Of a DNA stretch of 64,000 nucleotides, positions 44,774 through 54,825 are shown piece after piece. Numbering within the stretch: position 1 is the stretch's first letter; the number at the start of each line of letters is the position of its first letter. Both the position numbers and the translations under genes were made by a program. Source of the DNA: Oryzibacter oryziterrae (GTDB lineage Bacteria; Pseudomonadota; Alphaproteobacteria; Rhizobiales; Pleomorphomonadaceae); NCBI RefSeq assembly GCF_021864535.1, contig NZ_JAKJIC010000005.1, positions 124,001 to 188,000 on the forward strand, in the 5' to 3' direction. The notes under the pieces are model-generated. The model was not told the DNA's origin. It did no database searches and saw only the letters and a program-made list of their open reading frames with translations.

Positions 44774-46306
44774 ATGTCGCCGCGTCAAAACCCCAACGTC
44801 CTGCTTGTCACGTTCGACCAATGGCGCGCCGACGCCGTCGGCCACCTGGGCGCCCCGGTTGTCCGCACGCCCACTGCCGATCGTCTGGCTGCGCGCGGCG
44901 TCAGCTTTGCCCGCCATTTCGTTCAGGCAACACCCTGCGGTCCGTCACGCGCCTGCCTCTGGACCGGGCTGCATCAGATGACCAACCGCGTGGTGCGCAA
45001 CGGCGCCCCGCTTGATCAGCGCTTTGACAATCTGGCTGCAGCCATGCGGCGGATCGGCTACGAGCCGGCCCTGTTCGGTCACGCCGATCAGGTCCCCGAA
45101 CCCTGGGAAACCGACCCGACCCGCCGCCGCCGCTGGCAGGGCGAACTCAACGGGTTCACCGAAGTGCTCGAACGCGCCGATGATCCGACCGGATGGCTCG
45201 ACTGGTTGGCGGCGCGCGGCATTCCCAAGCCAAATGAACCCTGGCAGATCTTCCTGCCCAAGGGCGAAGCGCCGCCGCGCCCCGCCCCCCTCGAACCTCA
45301 GTTCAATCGCCATCAGACCGAATCCGCCTATATGGCCGACGCCTTCCTCGATTGGGCTGCTGGCGAACCGGCGGACCGCCCCTTCTTTGCCCACCTCTCC
45401 TTCTTCGCCCCGCATCCCCACTGGATCGTTCCCGACCCATTCCGGACCATGTATGATCCGGCCGATGGCCCGGCGTTCAAACGCGCCGCAACGGCTGCTG
45501 CCGATGCCGCCGTGCACCCGGTCGTCGCCAATCACATGCGCAAGACGCTCGGCAGCGATTTTGCCTGCGGCAGCGAGAGCATTCCGGCTTCTCGATGGTC
45601 CGAGGCCGACTTCCGCCAGGCTCGCGCCACCTACTGGGGCATGGTGACCGAGGTCGACGCCCAACTCGGCCGGCTTCTGGATGGCCTCGACGCGCTGGGA
45701 CGCAGCGACACGTTGGTGATTCTGACCTCCGACCATGGCGAGCAGCTCGGCGACCGGCACACCCTCGGCAAGTTCGGCTTTTATGACGAGAGCTATCACG
45801 TGCCGCTGATCATCGCCGATCCGCGCCGCCCGGCCGGTCACGGCACCGTCGTCAAGGACTTCACCGCCACCATCGATCTTTTCCCCACGCTCCTCGATTG
45901 CCTCGGCGGCCAAGCGAAGCATCCGCTCGACGGGCGGACCCTGTTACCCTGGCTCAATGGCGAACGGCCGGCGGACGTGCGCGACGCGGTCTATTGGGAA
46001 GCCGACTACCGAGACGCCGCCGCCGCACTCGGCGGCCCCCTCGACATCCATCCCGATCACGCCAATCTCGCGGTTGCCCGCACACACCGCTACAAATACG
46101 TCGGCCATGCAGACCTGCCGCCCTTGCTGTTCGATCTCGAGACCGATCCGCAGGAGCTGCGCAATCTGGCGGACCACCCCGCCTATACCGCCGTTCGCCT
46201 CGCCATGGCCGAACGCCTTGCCGCCTGGCGCGCCCGTCATCTCGACCGACGCCTCACAGGGATCCTGATCAACGACCGTGCGATCATCGACGATCGTGCC
46301 CGCTGA
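44774..46306 (+). CDS. Phosphonate monoester hydrolase / arylsulfatase-family enzyme
   Basis: 510 residues from ATG 44774 (GAGG 7 bases upstream; ATG 44768 lies too close to it). The formylglycine motif is PCGPSRA (C55). The overall pattern (FDQWRAD, LTGL-like WTGLHQM, ATYWGMVTEVDAQLGRLL, TSDHGEQLGDRHTLGKFGFYDES, YKYVGHADLPPLLFDLETDPQELRNLAD) closely follows the Rhizobium phosphonate monoester hydrolase as I recall it. It hydrolyses phosphonate monoesters, phosphodiesters or sulfate esters; the natural substrate is unknown. A formylglycine-generating or equivalent enzyme is needed and is not in the window. Confidence 0.83.
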   Translation: MSPRQNPNVLLVTFDQWRADAVGHLGAPVVRTPTADRLAARGVSFARHFVQATPCGPSRACLWTGLHQMTNRVVRNGAPLDQRFDNLAAAMRRIGYEPALFGHADQVPEPWETDPTRRRRWQGELNGFTEVLERADDPTGWLDWLAARGIPKPNEPWQIFLPKGEAPPRPAPLEPQFNRHQTESAYMADAFLDWAAGEPADRPFFAHLSFFAPHPHWIVPDPFRTMYDPADGPAFKRAATAAADAAVHPVVANHMRKTLGSDFACGSESIPASRWSEADFRQARATYWGMVTEVDAQLGRLLDGLDALGRSDTLVILTSDHGEQLGDRHTLGKFGFYDESYHVPLIIADPRRPAGHGTVVKDFTATIDLFPTLLDCLGGQAKHPLDGRTLLPWLNGERPADVRDAVYWEADYRDAAAALGGPLDIHPDHANLAVARTHRYKYVGHADLPPLLFDLETDPQELRNLADHPAYTAVRLAMAERLAAWRARHLDRRLTGILINDRAIIDDRAR

Positions 46307-46395
46307 GCCGCGGCCCCGGATTTTTGCCCCTGTTGTCGGCGAGGCCATTGACCACCCGCCCGGTTTCTGGTGATGGTCCTGACTTGAGATTTTGC

Positions 46396-46414
46396 CCGGC
46401 ATATCGCATGCCGG
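46396..46414 (+). terminator. Weak hairpin between sulfatase-family gene and leuS
   Basis: A 7-bp stem CCGGCAT / ATGCCGG with a 5-base loop, followed after four bases by GATTTT. It is 90 bp past the upstream stop and 34 bp before leuS. Confidence 0.35.
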
Positions 46415-46447
46415 ACGCGATTTTGCCTTTCAACAGAAGACGAGACG

Positions 46448-49066
46448 ATGGCGACCGAGAGATACAACGCGCGCGAAGCGGAAGCGCGCTGGCAGAAGGC
46501 TTGGACCGAGGCCAAGGTTTTCGAGACGAAGAACGACGATCCCCGTCCGAAATATTATGTCCTTGAGATGTTCCCCTATCCTTCGGGCCGCATCCACATC
46601 GGTCATGTGCGCAACTACACCATGGGCGACGTGGTCGCCCGCTACAAGCGCGCCAGGGGCTTCAACGTTCTGCACCCCATGGGATGGGACGCCTTCGGCA
46701 TGCCGGCCGAAAATGCCGCCATGAAGGGTCACGTGCACCCCAAGTCCTGGACCTATGACAACATCGCCACCATGCGCGGTCAGCTCAAGAGCATGGGTCT
46801 GTCGCTGGACTGGAGCCGCGAGTTCGCCACCTGCGACGTTGAATATTACACCCAGCAGCAGAAGTTGTTCCTCGATTTCATGAAGGCTGGCCTTGTCAGC
46901 CGCAAGAAGTCCAAGGTCAACTGGGATCCCGTCGACATGACCGTGCTTGCCAACGAGCAGGTGATCGACGGTCGCGGTTGGCGCTCCGGCGCACTGGTGG
47001 AACAGCGCGAACTGGTCCAGTGGTTCCTCAAGATCTCCGACTTCTCCGAAGAGCTGCTGTCCGCAATCGACACGCTCGACCGCTGGCCCGAGAAGGTGCG
47101 CACCATGCAGCGCAACTGGATCGGCAAGTCGGAAGGCCTGCGCGTGCGCTTTGAGATCGACGGGCCGGCTGCAGGCGGTGATCCCACCATCGAAGTCTTT
47201 ACGACGCGCCCGGACACCCTGTTCGGCATGAGCTTCCTGGCCATTTCCGCTGACCATCCGGTCGCCAGGGCCTTGGGCGAGGGTAATGCCGACGTCACCG
47301 CCTTCATTGACGATTGCCACCGCATCGGCACCTCGGCTGCTGCTCTCGAGACGGCGGAAAAGAAGGGCTACGACACCGGCCTCAAGGTTCGCCATCCCTT
47401 CAACGGCAAGAGCTATCCGGTCTACATCGCCAATTTCGTGCTGATGGACTATGGCACCGGCGCCATCTTCGGCTGCCCGGCCCATGACCAGCGCGATCTT
47501 GATTTCGCCCGCAAATACGATCTGACGGTGACCCCGGTCGTTTTGCCCGACGGTGAGGACGCCGGCAACTTCGTCGTGGGCAACGTGGCTTTCACCGAAG
47601 ACGGCAAGCTCATCAACTCCGACTTCCTGAACGGACTCGGCGTCGACGAGGCCAAGAACAAGGTTGCGTCCATCCTGGAGACCCGCGACCTCCACGGCAA
47701 GCCGGCCGGTGCACGGCAGGTGAACTACCGTCTCCGCGACTGGGGCATTTCGCGCCAGCGCTATTGGGGTTGCCCGATTCCGGTCATCCATTGCGACAGC
47801 TGCGGCGTCGTGCCGGTGCCGACCAAGGACCTGCCGGTCAAGCTGCCTGATGACGTCGAGTTCGATCGTCCGGGCAATCCGCTCGACCGCCATCCGACCT
47901 TCTCCAAGTGCACCTGCCCCGAATGCGGCAAGCCGGCGCGCCGCGAAACCGACACCATGGACACCTTCGTGGATTCGTCCTGGTATTACAGCCGCTTCAC
48001 GGAGCCGCGCGCCGGTACGCCGACGGTTCCTTCCGTGGTGAACTCCTGGCTGCCGGTCGACCAGTATATCGGCGGCATCGAGCATGCGATCCTGCATCTG
48101 CTCTATTCGCGCTTCTTCACCCGCGCCATGAAGGCCACCGGTCACGTGGACTTCGATGAGCCCTTCCGTGGCCTGTTCACGCAGGGCATGGTGGTGCACG
48201 AGACCTACCAGACCGCCGACGGCGAATGGGTTTCGCCCGGTGACGTGGATATCGTCACAGATGGCGGTACGCGCAAGGCACGCCTGCGTACCACCGGTGA
48301 GGACGTGACCATCGGCGCCATCGAGAAGATGTCCAAGTCGAAGAAGAACACGGTCGACCCCAACGACATCCTCGAGAGCTTCGGCGCCGACACCGCACGC
48401 TGGTTCATGCTCTCCGACAGCCCGCCGGAACGCGACGTGGAATGGACCGACGCCGGCGCGCAAGGCACCGCCCGCTTCCTGCAGCGCGTCTGGCGCATCG
48501 TCTCGGAAACCTCCGAACTGGTGCCGGCAACCGGCACGGCTGAAGGCGGCGACAAGCTGGCGCTGACCCTGCGCAAGGCGGCGCACAAGACGCTGGCCAT
48601 GGTCGAGGAAAACATCGAGGGTCTGCGCTTCAACGTAGCCCTGGCCAAGATCTATGAGCTGGTCAACACCATCGGCAGCGCTCTTGCCAACGAGCGTGGC
48701 ACGCTGGAAGGCGACCTCGCCGCCAGCAACGCCCTGCGCGAGGCCGTTGGCATCCTCGTGAAGATCATGGCCCCGATGACGCCGCATCTTGCCGAAGAGA
48801 GCTGGGCCGCCCTTGGCCACGATGGCATGCTCGCCCTCTCCGATTGGCCCGTGCTCGAAAAGAGCCTGCTGGTCGAGGACGAGATCACGCTGCCCGTCCA
48901 GGTCAACGGCAAGAAGCGCGCCGACGTCACCGTGTCCCGGACCGCCGGCAATGCCGAGGTCGAGGCGGCGGCGCTTGCGCTTGAACCTGTCATCCGCGCC
49001 CTCGAGGGCAAGAGCCCGAAGAAGGTGATTGTGGTTCCCGGAAGGATCGTCAATGTCGTTGCATGA
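46448..49066 (+). CDS. leuS: Leucyl-tRNA synthetase
   Basis: 872 residues, the normal bacterial length. The HIGH motif is in [14 protein letters not shown] near residue 45, the CP1 editing domain contains [20 protein letters not shown], and the KMSKS loop is [13 protein letters not shown] near residue 625. It charges tRNA-Leu in the cytoplasm. Its end overlaps lptE by 14 bases, and holA follows, the usual Rhizobiales order. Confidence 0.97.
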   Translation: MATERYNAREAEARWQKAWTEAKVFETKNDDPRPKYYVLEMFPYPSGRIHIGHVRNYTMGDVVARYKRARGFNVLHPMGWDAFGMPAENAAMKGHVHPKSWTYDNIATMRGQLKSMGLSLDWSREFATCDVEYYTQQQKLFLDFMKAGLVSRKKSKVNWDPVDMTVLANEQVIDGRGWRSGALVEQRELVQWFLKISDFSEELLSAIDTLDRWPEKVRTMQRNWIGKSEGLRVRFEIDGPAAGGDPTIEVFTTRPDTLFGMSFLAISADHPVARALGEGNADVTAFIDDCHRIGTSAAALETAEKKGYDTGLKVRHPFNGKSYPVYIANFVLMDYGTGAIFGCPAHDQRDLDFARKYDLTVTPVVLPDGEDAGNFVVGNVAFTEDGKLINSDFLNGLGVDEAKNKVASILETRDLHGKPAGARQVNYRLRDWGISRQRYWGCPIPVIHCDSCGVVPVPTKDLPVKLPDDVEFDRPGNPLDRHPTFSKCTCPECGKPARRETDTMDTFVDSSWYYSRFTEPRAGTPTVPSVVNSWLPVDQYIGGIEHAILHLLYSRFFTRAMKATGHVDFDEPFRGLFTQGMVVHETYQTADGEWVSPGDVDIVTDGGTRKARLRTTGEDVTIGAIEKMSKSKKNTVDPNDILESFGADTARWFMLSDSPPERDVEWTDAGAQGTARFLQRVWRIVSETSELVPATGTAEGGDKLALTLRKAAHKTLAMVEENIEGLRFNVALAKIYELVNTIGSALANERGTLEGDLAASNALREAVGILVKIMAPMTPHLAEESWAALGHDGMLALSDWPVLEKSLLVEDEITLPVQVNGKKRADVTVSRTAGNAEVEAAALALEPVIRALEGKSPKKVIVVPGRIVNVVA

Positions 49067-49577
49067 CAGCACAAGGCGGGCCTTTGTCCTGGCGCTTGGC
49101 GGCGGCCTTCTGGCCGCCTGCCAGGTTCGCCCCGTCTACGCCCCCGTAAACGGTACCAGTCCGACATTGGCCGGCCTTGGCTCCATTGCCATCGAAGTTC
49201 AGACCGACCGGGTCGGTCAGGTCCTGATGAACGAGCTGGTCTTCGCCCTCCGGGGCGGCGCTGCGCTCGTCACGCCTGCCCGCTACACACTGCACCTGAT
49301 CGTCACGTCGCGGGCGACCGATCTGGCAATCGAAACAGGCAGCGACCTTCCGTCCGCCAAGCTGGTCGCCCTGACGGTGACCTACACGCTGACGGAAGTC
49401 GCCACCAGCCGCGCCGTGACAACCGGCAACGTCTACCAGACCACCTCCTACGACTTCTCGTCCCAGCGCTATGCCAACGTGCGCGCTGAGCGCGACGCCG
49501 AGGATCGGGCGGCCAAGGCAGCCGCTGCCGACATTCGCCTGCGCCTGTCGAGCGCCCTCATGGCCGACGGGGGCTGA
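49053..49577 (+). CDS. lptE: LPS-assembly lipoprotein LptE
   Basis: 174 residues from ATG 49053 (GGAAGGA upstream), starting inside leuS. A lipoprotein signal with lipobox LLAAC precedes [10 protein letters not shown]. The rest has the LptE fold ([47 protein letters not shown]). LptE plugs and assists LptD in placing LPS in the outer membrane. Position after leuS and before holA supports the call. Confidence 0.88.
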   Translation: MSLHDSTRRAFVLALGGGLLAACQVRPVYAPVNGTSPTLAGLGSIAIEVQTDRVGQVLMNELVFALRGGAALVTPARYTLHLIVTSRATDLAIETGSDLPSAKLVALTVTYTLTEVATSRAVTTGNVYQTTSYDFSSQRYANVRAERDAEDRAAKAAAADIRLRLSSALMADGG

Positions 49578-49582
49578 CGCCG

Positions 49583-50620
49583 ATGGTCGCCGCCAAGGCG
49601 TCGGACGCAGACCGGATCGCCGAAAAGCCGCCGCGCGAAATAGCCTTCTATCTTGTCTACGGCCCGGACAGCGGGCTTGTCTCCGAACGGGCGCGCAAGA
49701 TCGCCGCCGCCTTTTCCGATCCCGGCGATCCCTTTTCGCTCGTCAAGATCGACAGCAGCGAGCTTGGCGCAGGTTCCACACGCCTCGCTGATGAAGCCTA
49801 TGCCGTCTCCATGTTCGCGAGCCGCAAGGCCATCCTTGTGCGTGATTCGGGCCGCGTGGACATCTCCGGTCGATTGAAGCCGCTCTTCACCGAGCGACCG
49901 CAGGACACGGCGGTCATCGTCGAGGCCGGCGATCTTAAAAAGACCAGCCCCTTGCGCACGCTCTTCGAGCGCGAGAAGCAAGCCTATGCCATTGCCTGCT
50001 ACGTGGACGATGAGGCGGCGATCGGCCGCCTGATCGATGACGAGGCCAAGACAGCCGGCATTGCCGTCTCCAGCGAAGCCCGCGCCGCCCTGATCGATCT
50101 TCTCGGCGGCGACCGCCTGATGACCCGCGGCGAAATTCAGAAACTTTGCCTCTATGCGCGCGGCAAGCCGCGTATCGAGATCGAGGACGTCGAGACGCTG
50201 ATCGGCGACAGCTCGGCCATCGCCCTCGACGAGATCGTCGACGCCGCCGCCACGGGCAATGCAACCGAACTCTGTCTTCTCCTCGCCAAGGCACGCGGTG
50301 AAGGCATCGACGCCGGCCAGATGATCGGCACGGCGCTCAGGCATTTCATGATGCTCGATGAGCTCAGGGCCGAGATGGACCGCGGTCGCCCCCCCGGTGA
50401 CGCGGTGGAATCGGCAAGGCCACCGATCTTCTTCAAGCGCAAGGCAAAGGTGGAACGCGCCTTGTCGCTCTGGCCCGCACAGCGCCTGGAACGGGCCGTG
50501 ACGGTCCTGGGCGAGGCTGCCCGCGACACCCGCCTCAACGCGGGGCTGGCAGCCGATCTTGCGGGCGAGACCCTGCTCACGTTGGCACGCGTCGCCGCCC
50601 AAGGCGCCCGCAAGCGCTGA
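49583..50620 (+). CDS. holA: DNA polymerase III subunit delta
   Basis: 345 residues, as expected for HolA. The N-terminal AAA+-like part begins FYLVYGPDSGLVSERARKI; RMMTRGEIQKL-type helix LMTRGEIQKLCLYARG and the C-terminal collar domain are present. The delta subunit opens the sliding clamp in the clamp loader. It starts 5 bases after lptE and ends the leuS-lptE-holA operon. Confidence 0.93.
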   Translation: MVAAKASDADRIAEKPPREIAFYLVYGPDSGLVSERARKIAAAFSDPGDPFSLVKIDSSELGAGSTRLADEAYAVSMFASRKAILVRDSGRVDISGRLKPLFTERPQDTAVIVEAGDLKKTSPLRTLFEREKQAYAIACYVDDEAAIGRLIDDEAKTAGIAVSSEARAALIDLLGGDRLMTRGEIQKLCLYARGKPRIEIEDVETLIGDSSAIALDEIVDAAATGNATELCLLLAKARGEGIDAGQMIGTALRHFMMLDELRAEMDRGRPPGDAVESARPPIFFKRKAKVERALSLWPAQRLERAVTVLGEAARDTRLNAGLAADLAGETLLTLARVAAQGARKR

Positions 50621-50713
50621 CCCTCCAACGGATCAACTAAGACGTCTGAGCCCATGCCGAGAACCGTTCGGTGGGCCCAGGCCAATTGCCAATGCTCGGG
50701 ACACCAAGACAAC

Positions 50714-50735
50714 AAAAAAGCCGCCTTGCGGCGGC
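50714..50735 (-). terminator. Terminator of tRNA-Gly
   Basis: On the minus strand GCCGCC-GCAA-GGCGGC (loop 4) is followed by TTTTTTG, 34 bases after the tRNA 3' end. Confidence 0.85.
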
Positions 50736-50768
50736 CTATTTGCAAGTCCTTGCCATGCAAGGAGAAAA

Positions 50769-50843
50769 TGGAGCGGGCGATGGGATTCGAACCCACGACC
50801 CTAACCTTGGCAAGGTTATGCTCTACCCCTGAGCTACACCCGC
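50769..50843 (-). tRNA. tRNA-Gly (anticodon GCC)
   Basis: A 75-base cloverleaf with encoded CCA: acceptor GCGGGTG/CGCCCGC, D arm GCTC...GAGC, anticodon arm TAACC-TTGCCAA-GGTTA, T arm GTGGG-TTCGAAT-CCCAT. The anticodon GCC reads GGC/GGT. Confidence 0.97.
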
Positions 50844-51056
50844 GCTCCGCTTTTTCAAGCACTCCGTCGCCGGAGCGAGGCGGTATATGGACCAGATCGA
50901 AGGCGATTGCAACAGGGAATTTCCATTTTTTTTGACCCGCTGGAAAAGCCGCGGAAAACCGCCATTTGTCTTGTCTCTTTTTGCAATGGCCTTTCCTTCT
51001 CGCTCGCCCTTGCGATAAAAGACGGCGAAATTTCTCATCAAGAGGTGTCTCCTTCG

Positions 51057-51560
51057 ATGGCTGTGACTCGCGCCGAACTCTTCGCCCACCTCGACAAGCT
51101 GGGCCTTGCCCATTCCACTGTCGAACACGAGCCTCTCCACACCGTCGAAGAAAGTCAGGATCTCTATGGCCGTGTCCCCGGCGGCCACGCCAAGAACCTC
51201 TTCGTCAAGGACAAGAAGAGCCGCCTGTTCCTGATCTCGCTGCGCGCCAACGCAACCATCGACCTGAAAAAGGTGCACGAGACCATCGGGGCCTCCGGCC
51301 GTGTGTCCTTCTGCTCGGCTGATCAGCTTTGGGAGCATCTCGGGCTGCGCCCCGGGTCGGTGACCCCCTTTGGCGCCATCAACGACACGGCAGGCGCCGT
51401 GACGGTGATTCTCGAGAAGACGCTGATGGAAATGACGCCGGTGAACTTCCATCCGCTCGAGAACACCGCGACAACCTCGATCGCACCGGCGGACCTCATC
51501 AGCTTCCTCAACGCCATCAATCACGCCCCGACGATCCTGGACCTGCCGACGACGGAGTGA
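51057..51560 (+). CDS. YbaK/ProX-type prolyl-tRNA editing deacylase
   Basis: 167 residues from ATG 51057 (GAGG 10 bases upstream). The YbaK/EbsC fold is seen in HTVEESQDLYGRVPGGHAKNLFVKDKKSRLFLISL and LGLRPGSVTPFGAINDTAG, the latter being the ProX-type signature. Free-standing ProX removes alanine from mischarged tRNA-Pro. It is a single-domain enzyme in the cytoplasm. A thioredoxin-like gene follows 79 bases later. Confidence 0.87.
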   Translation: MAVTRAELFAHLDKLGLAHSTVEHEPLHTVEESQDLYGRVPGGHAKNLFVKDKKSRLFLISLRANATIDLKKVHETIGASGRVSFCSADQLWEHLGLRPGSVTPFGAINDTAGAVTVILEKTLMEMTPVNFHPLENTATTSIAPADLISFLNAINHAPTILDLPTTE

Positions 51561-51639
51561 TGATGCACGATGACGGCTGTTAAACAGGGCTCCGCCGTCC
51601 TATATAGGCCTCAACGATCCGCTTGCACCGAGTAGTTCC

Positions 51640-52572
51640 ATGAGCAATCCCACCTTTACCTTCGGCAACGGTCTTGCCAGCGCCGCGGCCCCGGCAGCCC
51701 AGAACGACACGATCAAGGACACGACCACCAAGGACTTCGTGTCCGACGTGATCGAAGCCTCTCAGGCCGTTCCGGTTCTGGTGGACTTCTGGGCGGCATG
51801 GTGCGGCCCGTGCAAGCAGCTGACCCCCGTTCTGGAAAAGGTGGTCAAGGATGCCAAGGGCAAGGTTCGTCTGGTCAAGATGAACATTGACGATCACCCG
51901 CAGATCGCCGGGCAGCTGGGCATCCAGTCGATCCCAGCGGTGATCGCCTTCGTCAAGGGGCGCCCTGTCGACGGCTTCATGGGCGCGCAGCCCGAAAGCC
52001 AGATCAAGCAGTTCATCGAGCGCCTGTCCGGCCCCATGGGGCCGAGCGATGCAGAACGTCTCATGGAAGCTGGCTCCGCCGCGCTGGCCGAAGGTGACTT
52101 CGGGGTTGCCGCCGAAGCCTTCATGGCCCTCCTCGACCTGGAGCCCGAGCATGTCGGCGCTCTGGCCGGTCTGGCGCGGGCCCTGATTGGCGCGGGCCAG
52201 CTCGATGACGCACGCACCGTGCTGGAACGCGTGCCAGCCGCCAAGGCTGGTGACGCCGCTGTAGCCGGCGCCCGGGCCGAGCTGGAACTGGCCGAGCGGG
52301 CTTTGAGCGTCGGCGACACCGCCGACCTGGTCCGACGCGTCGAGGCGAACCCCGCCGACTTTCAGGCCCGCTTCGAACTCGCCGAGGCGTTGGCCGCCCG
52401 TGGGGAGCGCCAGCAGGCCGTGGATCATCTCGTCGAAATCGTCCGCCGAGACCGCAGCTGGAACGAGGATGGCGCGCGCAAGCAGCTTGTCCAGTTCTTC
52501 GAGGCCTGGGGCATGACCGACCCGATGACCCTCTACGGCCGGCGCCGCCTGTCGTCGGTCCTCTTCTCCTGA
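51640..52572 (+). CDS. CnoX/YbbN-like thioredoxin-TPR protein
   Basis: 310 residues. The thioredoxin domain begins near residue 30 with VDFWAAWCGPCKQL; the active-site cysteines are C55 and C58. The C-terminal ~170 residues are TPR-like (FGVAAEAFMALLDLEPEHVGALAGLARALIGAGQLDDA). Relatives work as co-chaperones that protect proteins from oxidation and pass them to GroEL. Both cysteines are present. It is followed after 25 bases by the Lon-N-domain gene, a pairing common in alphaproteobacteria. Confidence 0.87.
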   Translation: MSNPTFTFGNGLASAAAPAAQNDTIKDTTTKDFVSDVIEASQAVPVLVDFWAAWCGPCKQLTPVLEKVVKDAKGKVRLVKMNIDDHPQIAGQLGIQSIPAVIAFVKGRPVDGFMGAQPESQIKQFIERLSGPMGPSDAERLMEAGSAALAEGDFGVAAEAFMALLDLEPEHVGALAGLARALIGAGQLDDARTVLERVPAAKAGDAAVAGARAELELAERALSVGDTADLVRRVEANPADFQARFELAEALAARGERQQAVDHLVEIVRRDRSWNEDGARKQLVQFFEAWGMTDPMTLYGRRRLSSVLFS

Positions 52573-52597
52573 CGAACGTGCGAGGATCCAGCTCTTG

Positions 52598-53278
52598 ATG
52601 ACTGCCGGCAACGCAGCCTACGACGGCCCGGAGGATCTGCCTCTCGATGTTCCGTTGTTCCCCTTGGCTCGGGTGCTGCTGTTGCCGCGCAGTCCGCTGC
52701 CGCTGATCATCTTCGAGCCGCGCTATCTCTCCATGATCGACGCCGCGCTCGCCGGACACCGTCTCATCGGCATCATCCAGCCGCGCCTCGACCGTGAGCC
52801 GGGCCAAGACGAGGGAACCGCCACCCTCTGCGAGGTTGGCTGCCTGGGACGGATCACCTCCTTCAGCGAGACCGGGGACGGACGCTACCAGGTGACGTTG
52901 ACAGGCGTCGTGCGCTTTCGCATCGAGGACGAACGCCCCTCGGGCCGGCTTTACCGCGTTGCCCGTGTGTCCCCCGCCTTTGCCGTCGATTTCGAGGCAC
53001 AGGCCGGCGAAAGTGAGGTCGACCGCAGCGCATTGCTCAAAGCCTTCGCTGCCTATCTCGACGCCAACGGCCTCGAAGCCGACTGGGACAACGTTCAGAA
53101 GACCTCGACGGAAACGCTGGTCAACAGCCTCTGCATGATGAGCCCCTACGGCGCTGCCGAGAAACAGGCCTTGCTGGAGGCACCCGACCTCAAGACCCGG
53201 GCGGAGACCCTGATCGCCCTGACGGAGATCGCTCTCGCCCGCGGACGCGGCAAGCGGGAACCGACGACGCTGAACTGA
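52598..53278 (+). CDS. Lon N-terminal (substrate-binding) domain protein
   Basis: 226 residues from ATG 52598 (GAGGA 11 bases upstream; the TTG at 52595 is in frame). It consists only of the Lon N-terminal domain: VPLFPLARVLLLPRSPLPLIIFEPRYLSMIDAAL, then GCLGRITSFSETGDGRYQVTLTGVVRFRI. There is no ATPase or protease part. Function is unknown; it may recognise unfolded proteins. It lies in a run with the CnoX-like gene and a Trm112-type gene. Confidence 0.87.
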   Translation: MTAGNAAYDGPEDLPLDVPLFPLARVLLLPRSPLPLIIFEPRYLSMIDAALAGHRLIGIIQPRLDREPGQDEGTATLCEVGCLGRITSFSETGDGRYQVTLTGVVRFRIEDERPSGRLYRVARVSPAFAVDFEAQAGESEVDRSALLKAFAAYLDANGLEADWDNVQKTSTETLVNSLCMMSPYGAAEKQALLEAPDLKTRAETLIALTEIALARGRGKREPTTLN

Positions 53279-53484
53279 GGCAGGACGCAAGAGACGTGCA
53301 ATTGCACTGCGGCTCAGCCCGCGAGACGCTCGGTTGGCCAAGGCTCTGGGAGAAAGCTGCCCCTCGAGGATTGACCGTGAAACGCCCTGGCTCATACCAG
53401 TGAGCGTCAACCGTGGGACGGTGGCTTGACGGCAGCGGCAGATAGGCCAACATGAACCGTGTGCTAAATCAGGGAGCGCAGACC

Positions 53485-53688
53485 ATGGAAGGCGAACCGC
53501 GCCGTTCCGGCGAGATCGACCCAAGGCTGCTCGAGATCCTCGTCTGTCCTTTGTCCAAGGCAACGCTGGAATGGCGACCGGAATCGCGCGAGCTGATCTC
53601 CTGGCCGGCTCGTCTCGCCTTCCCTGTACGCGACGGCGTGCCCATCATGCTCCCGGAAGAAGCCCGCGCCCTCGATCCGGACGAATAG
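53485..53688 (+). CDS. Trm112-family small protein
   Basis: 67 residues from ATG 53485 (GGGAGCG 7 bases upstream). [19 protein letters not shown] and [18 protein letters not shown] are the two blocks of the Trm112/YcaR family. Only one cysteine remains, so zinc binding of the eukaryotic type is not expected. In eukaryotes Trm112 activates methyltransferases; the bacterial role is unclear. The 206 bases before it hold no gene. Confidence 0.85.
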   Translation: MEGEPRRSGEIDPRLLEILVCPLSKATLEWRPESRELISWPARLAFPVRDGVPIMLPEEARALDPDE

Positions 53689-53705
53689 AGCCTGGCGACG
53701 CCGCC

Positions 53706-54020
53706 TCACGCTTCGCCAATCGATTGGCGCAGGCGTTTCTCGGCTTCAGGGCTGGCTTGCGAAAGCCTCACCGTCTTCAGCCGCGCTGTCGCGCCAGAGA
53801 CCACCGCCGCACTGGATTTCGGCAGACCGGCCACGGTTGCCAGCAACAGGGCTATTGCCGCGTTGGCCTTGCCGTCTTCCGGCACGGCCCGCACCCGCGC
53901 TGCCAGGACGATGCGACCGTCCGACAGTTCCTTGAGGCCGTTCAGCGCATCCTTACCCCCGCGCGGCGTGAGGCGCACGTCAACCAGAAGATCGGCGCCC
54001 TCACGGCGAATCGCAGTCAT
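53706..54020 (-). CDS. YggU-family (DUF167) protein
   Basis: 104 residues with VDVRLTPRGGKDALNGL, RVRAVPEDGKANAAIALLLATVAGLPKSSAAVVSGATARLKTVRL, the YggU/DUF167 pattern. Function unknown. It starts 4 bases after the yggT stop, the usual order. Confidence 0.9.
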   Translation of the reverse strand: MTAIRREGADLLVDVRLTPRGGKDALNGLKELSDGRIVLAARVRAVPEDGKANAAIALLLATVAGLPKSSAAVVSGATARLKTVRLSQASPEAEKRLRQSIGEA

Positions 54021-54024
54021 GGGA

Positions 54025-54315
54025 TCAGGGGACGATCGGCAGGATGTAGAGAACGATGATGTACTTGATCAGTATGATGCCGAACCACAAGACCAGGAAG
54101 GACAGGTCAATGCCGCCGGTGTTGGGCATGTGGCGGCGGATGGGCCGAAGCACCGGCTCAGTCATCTGGTAGAGGAAGTTGCCAATCATGGCGACGACCT
54201 GGTTGCGGGCGTTGATCACATTGAATGCGAACAGCCAGGACATGATGGCGGAAGCAATCAGGATATAGGTGTAGAGGTCGAGAACCTGCAACAGCACAAG
54301 AAAAACGGCTTGCAT
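54025..54315 (-). CDS. YggT-family membrane protein
   Basis: 96 residues from ATG 54315, the family length; an upstream in-frame ATG at 54381 would add 22 residues without a better ribosome site. Two hydrophobic helices (LVLLQVLDLYTYILIASAIMSWL and LSFLVLWFGIILIKYIIVLYIL) flank VTEP-like QMTEPVLRPIRRHMPNTGGID. Relatives are linked to cell division or osmotic balance; the role here is not defined. Confidence 0.88.
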   Translation of the reverse strand: MQAVFLVLLQVLDLYTYILIASAIMSWLFAFNVINARNQVVAMIGNFLYQMTEPVLRPIRRHMPNTGGIDLSFLVLWFGIILIKYIIVLYILPIVP

Positions 54316-54551
54316 CGCGAAACTTTCTGTTCGGGGCGCGGGGACGTGTTCTGATGTATCCATGCGGACCACGCGCTTCAACCCCCGACAATTCGAGGCG
54401 TTTCCGTAATATGCGAATTAGGTTAAGTCCCGTCTCCGCGTTTGCGCCTGACTTTGCTCCAGGTCCGGGTTGATCGCTCTGATTTTTTCCCATTCGCCGG
54501 GAATCGCTTGACAGAACTTTCGCGATCCGCCAAAAAGCGCCTCACCTGAAT

Positions 54552-54627
54552 GGGGCCGTAGCTCAGATGGGAGAGCGCTGCAATCGCACTGCAGAGGTCA
54601 GGGGTTCGATTCCCCTCGGCTCCACCA
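54552..54627 (+). tRNA. tRNA-Ala (anticodon CGC)
   Basis: 76 bases with encoded CCA: acceptor GGGGCCG/CGGCTCC (one G-T pair), D arm GCTC...GAGC, anticodon arm CTGCA-ATCGCAC-TGCAG, T arm AGGGG-TTCGATT-CCCCT. The anticodon CGC reads GCG, a codon used heavily here. Confidence 0.97.
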
Positions 54628-54761
54628 GTATCCAACCAAATCCTGCTGATTTTTGATCTGTTTGCGCCGTCGTCTATCGTGGCGATCGGCAGGGCACGCC
54701 TCTTCATTTGCCACCCATTCGTGTGTGGGATGGAGCCACGCGCAGCTCTTCTTGATGCTCA

Positions 54762-54791
54762 AAGGGCGCTGCCTTCCGAAGAAGGCAACGC
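54762..54791 (-). terminator. Terminator of ftsK
   Basis: A 13-bp stem with one mismatch (GGGCGCTGCCTTC / GAAGGCAACGCCC) and tetraloop CGAA, 35 bases beyond the minus-strand stop of ftsK. CTTTG follows on the minus strand. Confidence 0.6.
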
Positions 54792-54825
54792 CCCATGACT
54801 TTCCCTATCCAAGAGCGCTGTGGCC

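Noticed and set aside
46430-49072. 880-codon open frame antisense to leuS (similar long mirror frames oppose mop at 2762-4708 and 4814-6478, the CCG fusion at 6644-9025, and GH38 at 16950-20687)
   Set aside because: They arise from GC3-biased codons of the real genes, have low-complexity His/Arg/Gly/Asp-rich products, no ribosome sites and no domains.
50654-50935. Small ORF containing MGFEPTTLTLARLCSTPELHP
   Set aside because: It is the well-known false protein obtained by translating the antisense of a tRNA; it lies across tRNA-Gly.
54423-54707. Small minus-strand ORF with NRTPDLCSAIAALSHLSYGP
   Set aside because: The same artefact across tRNA-Ala.
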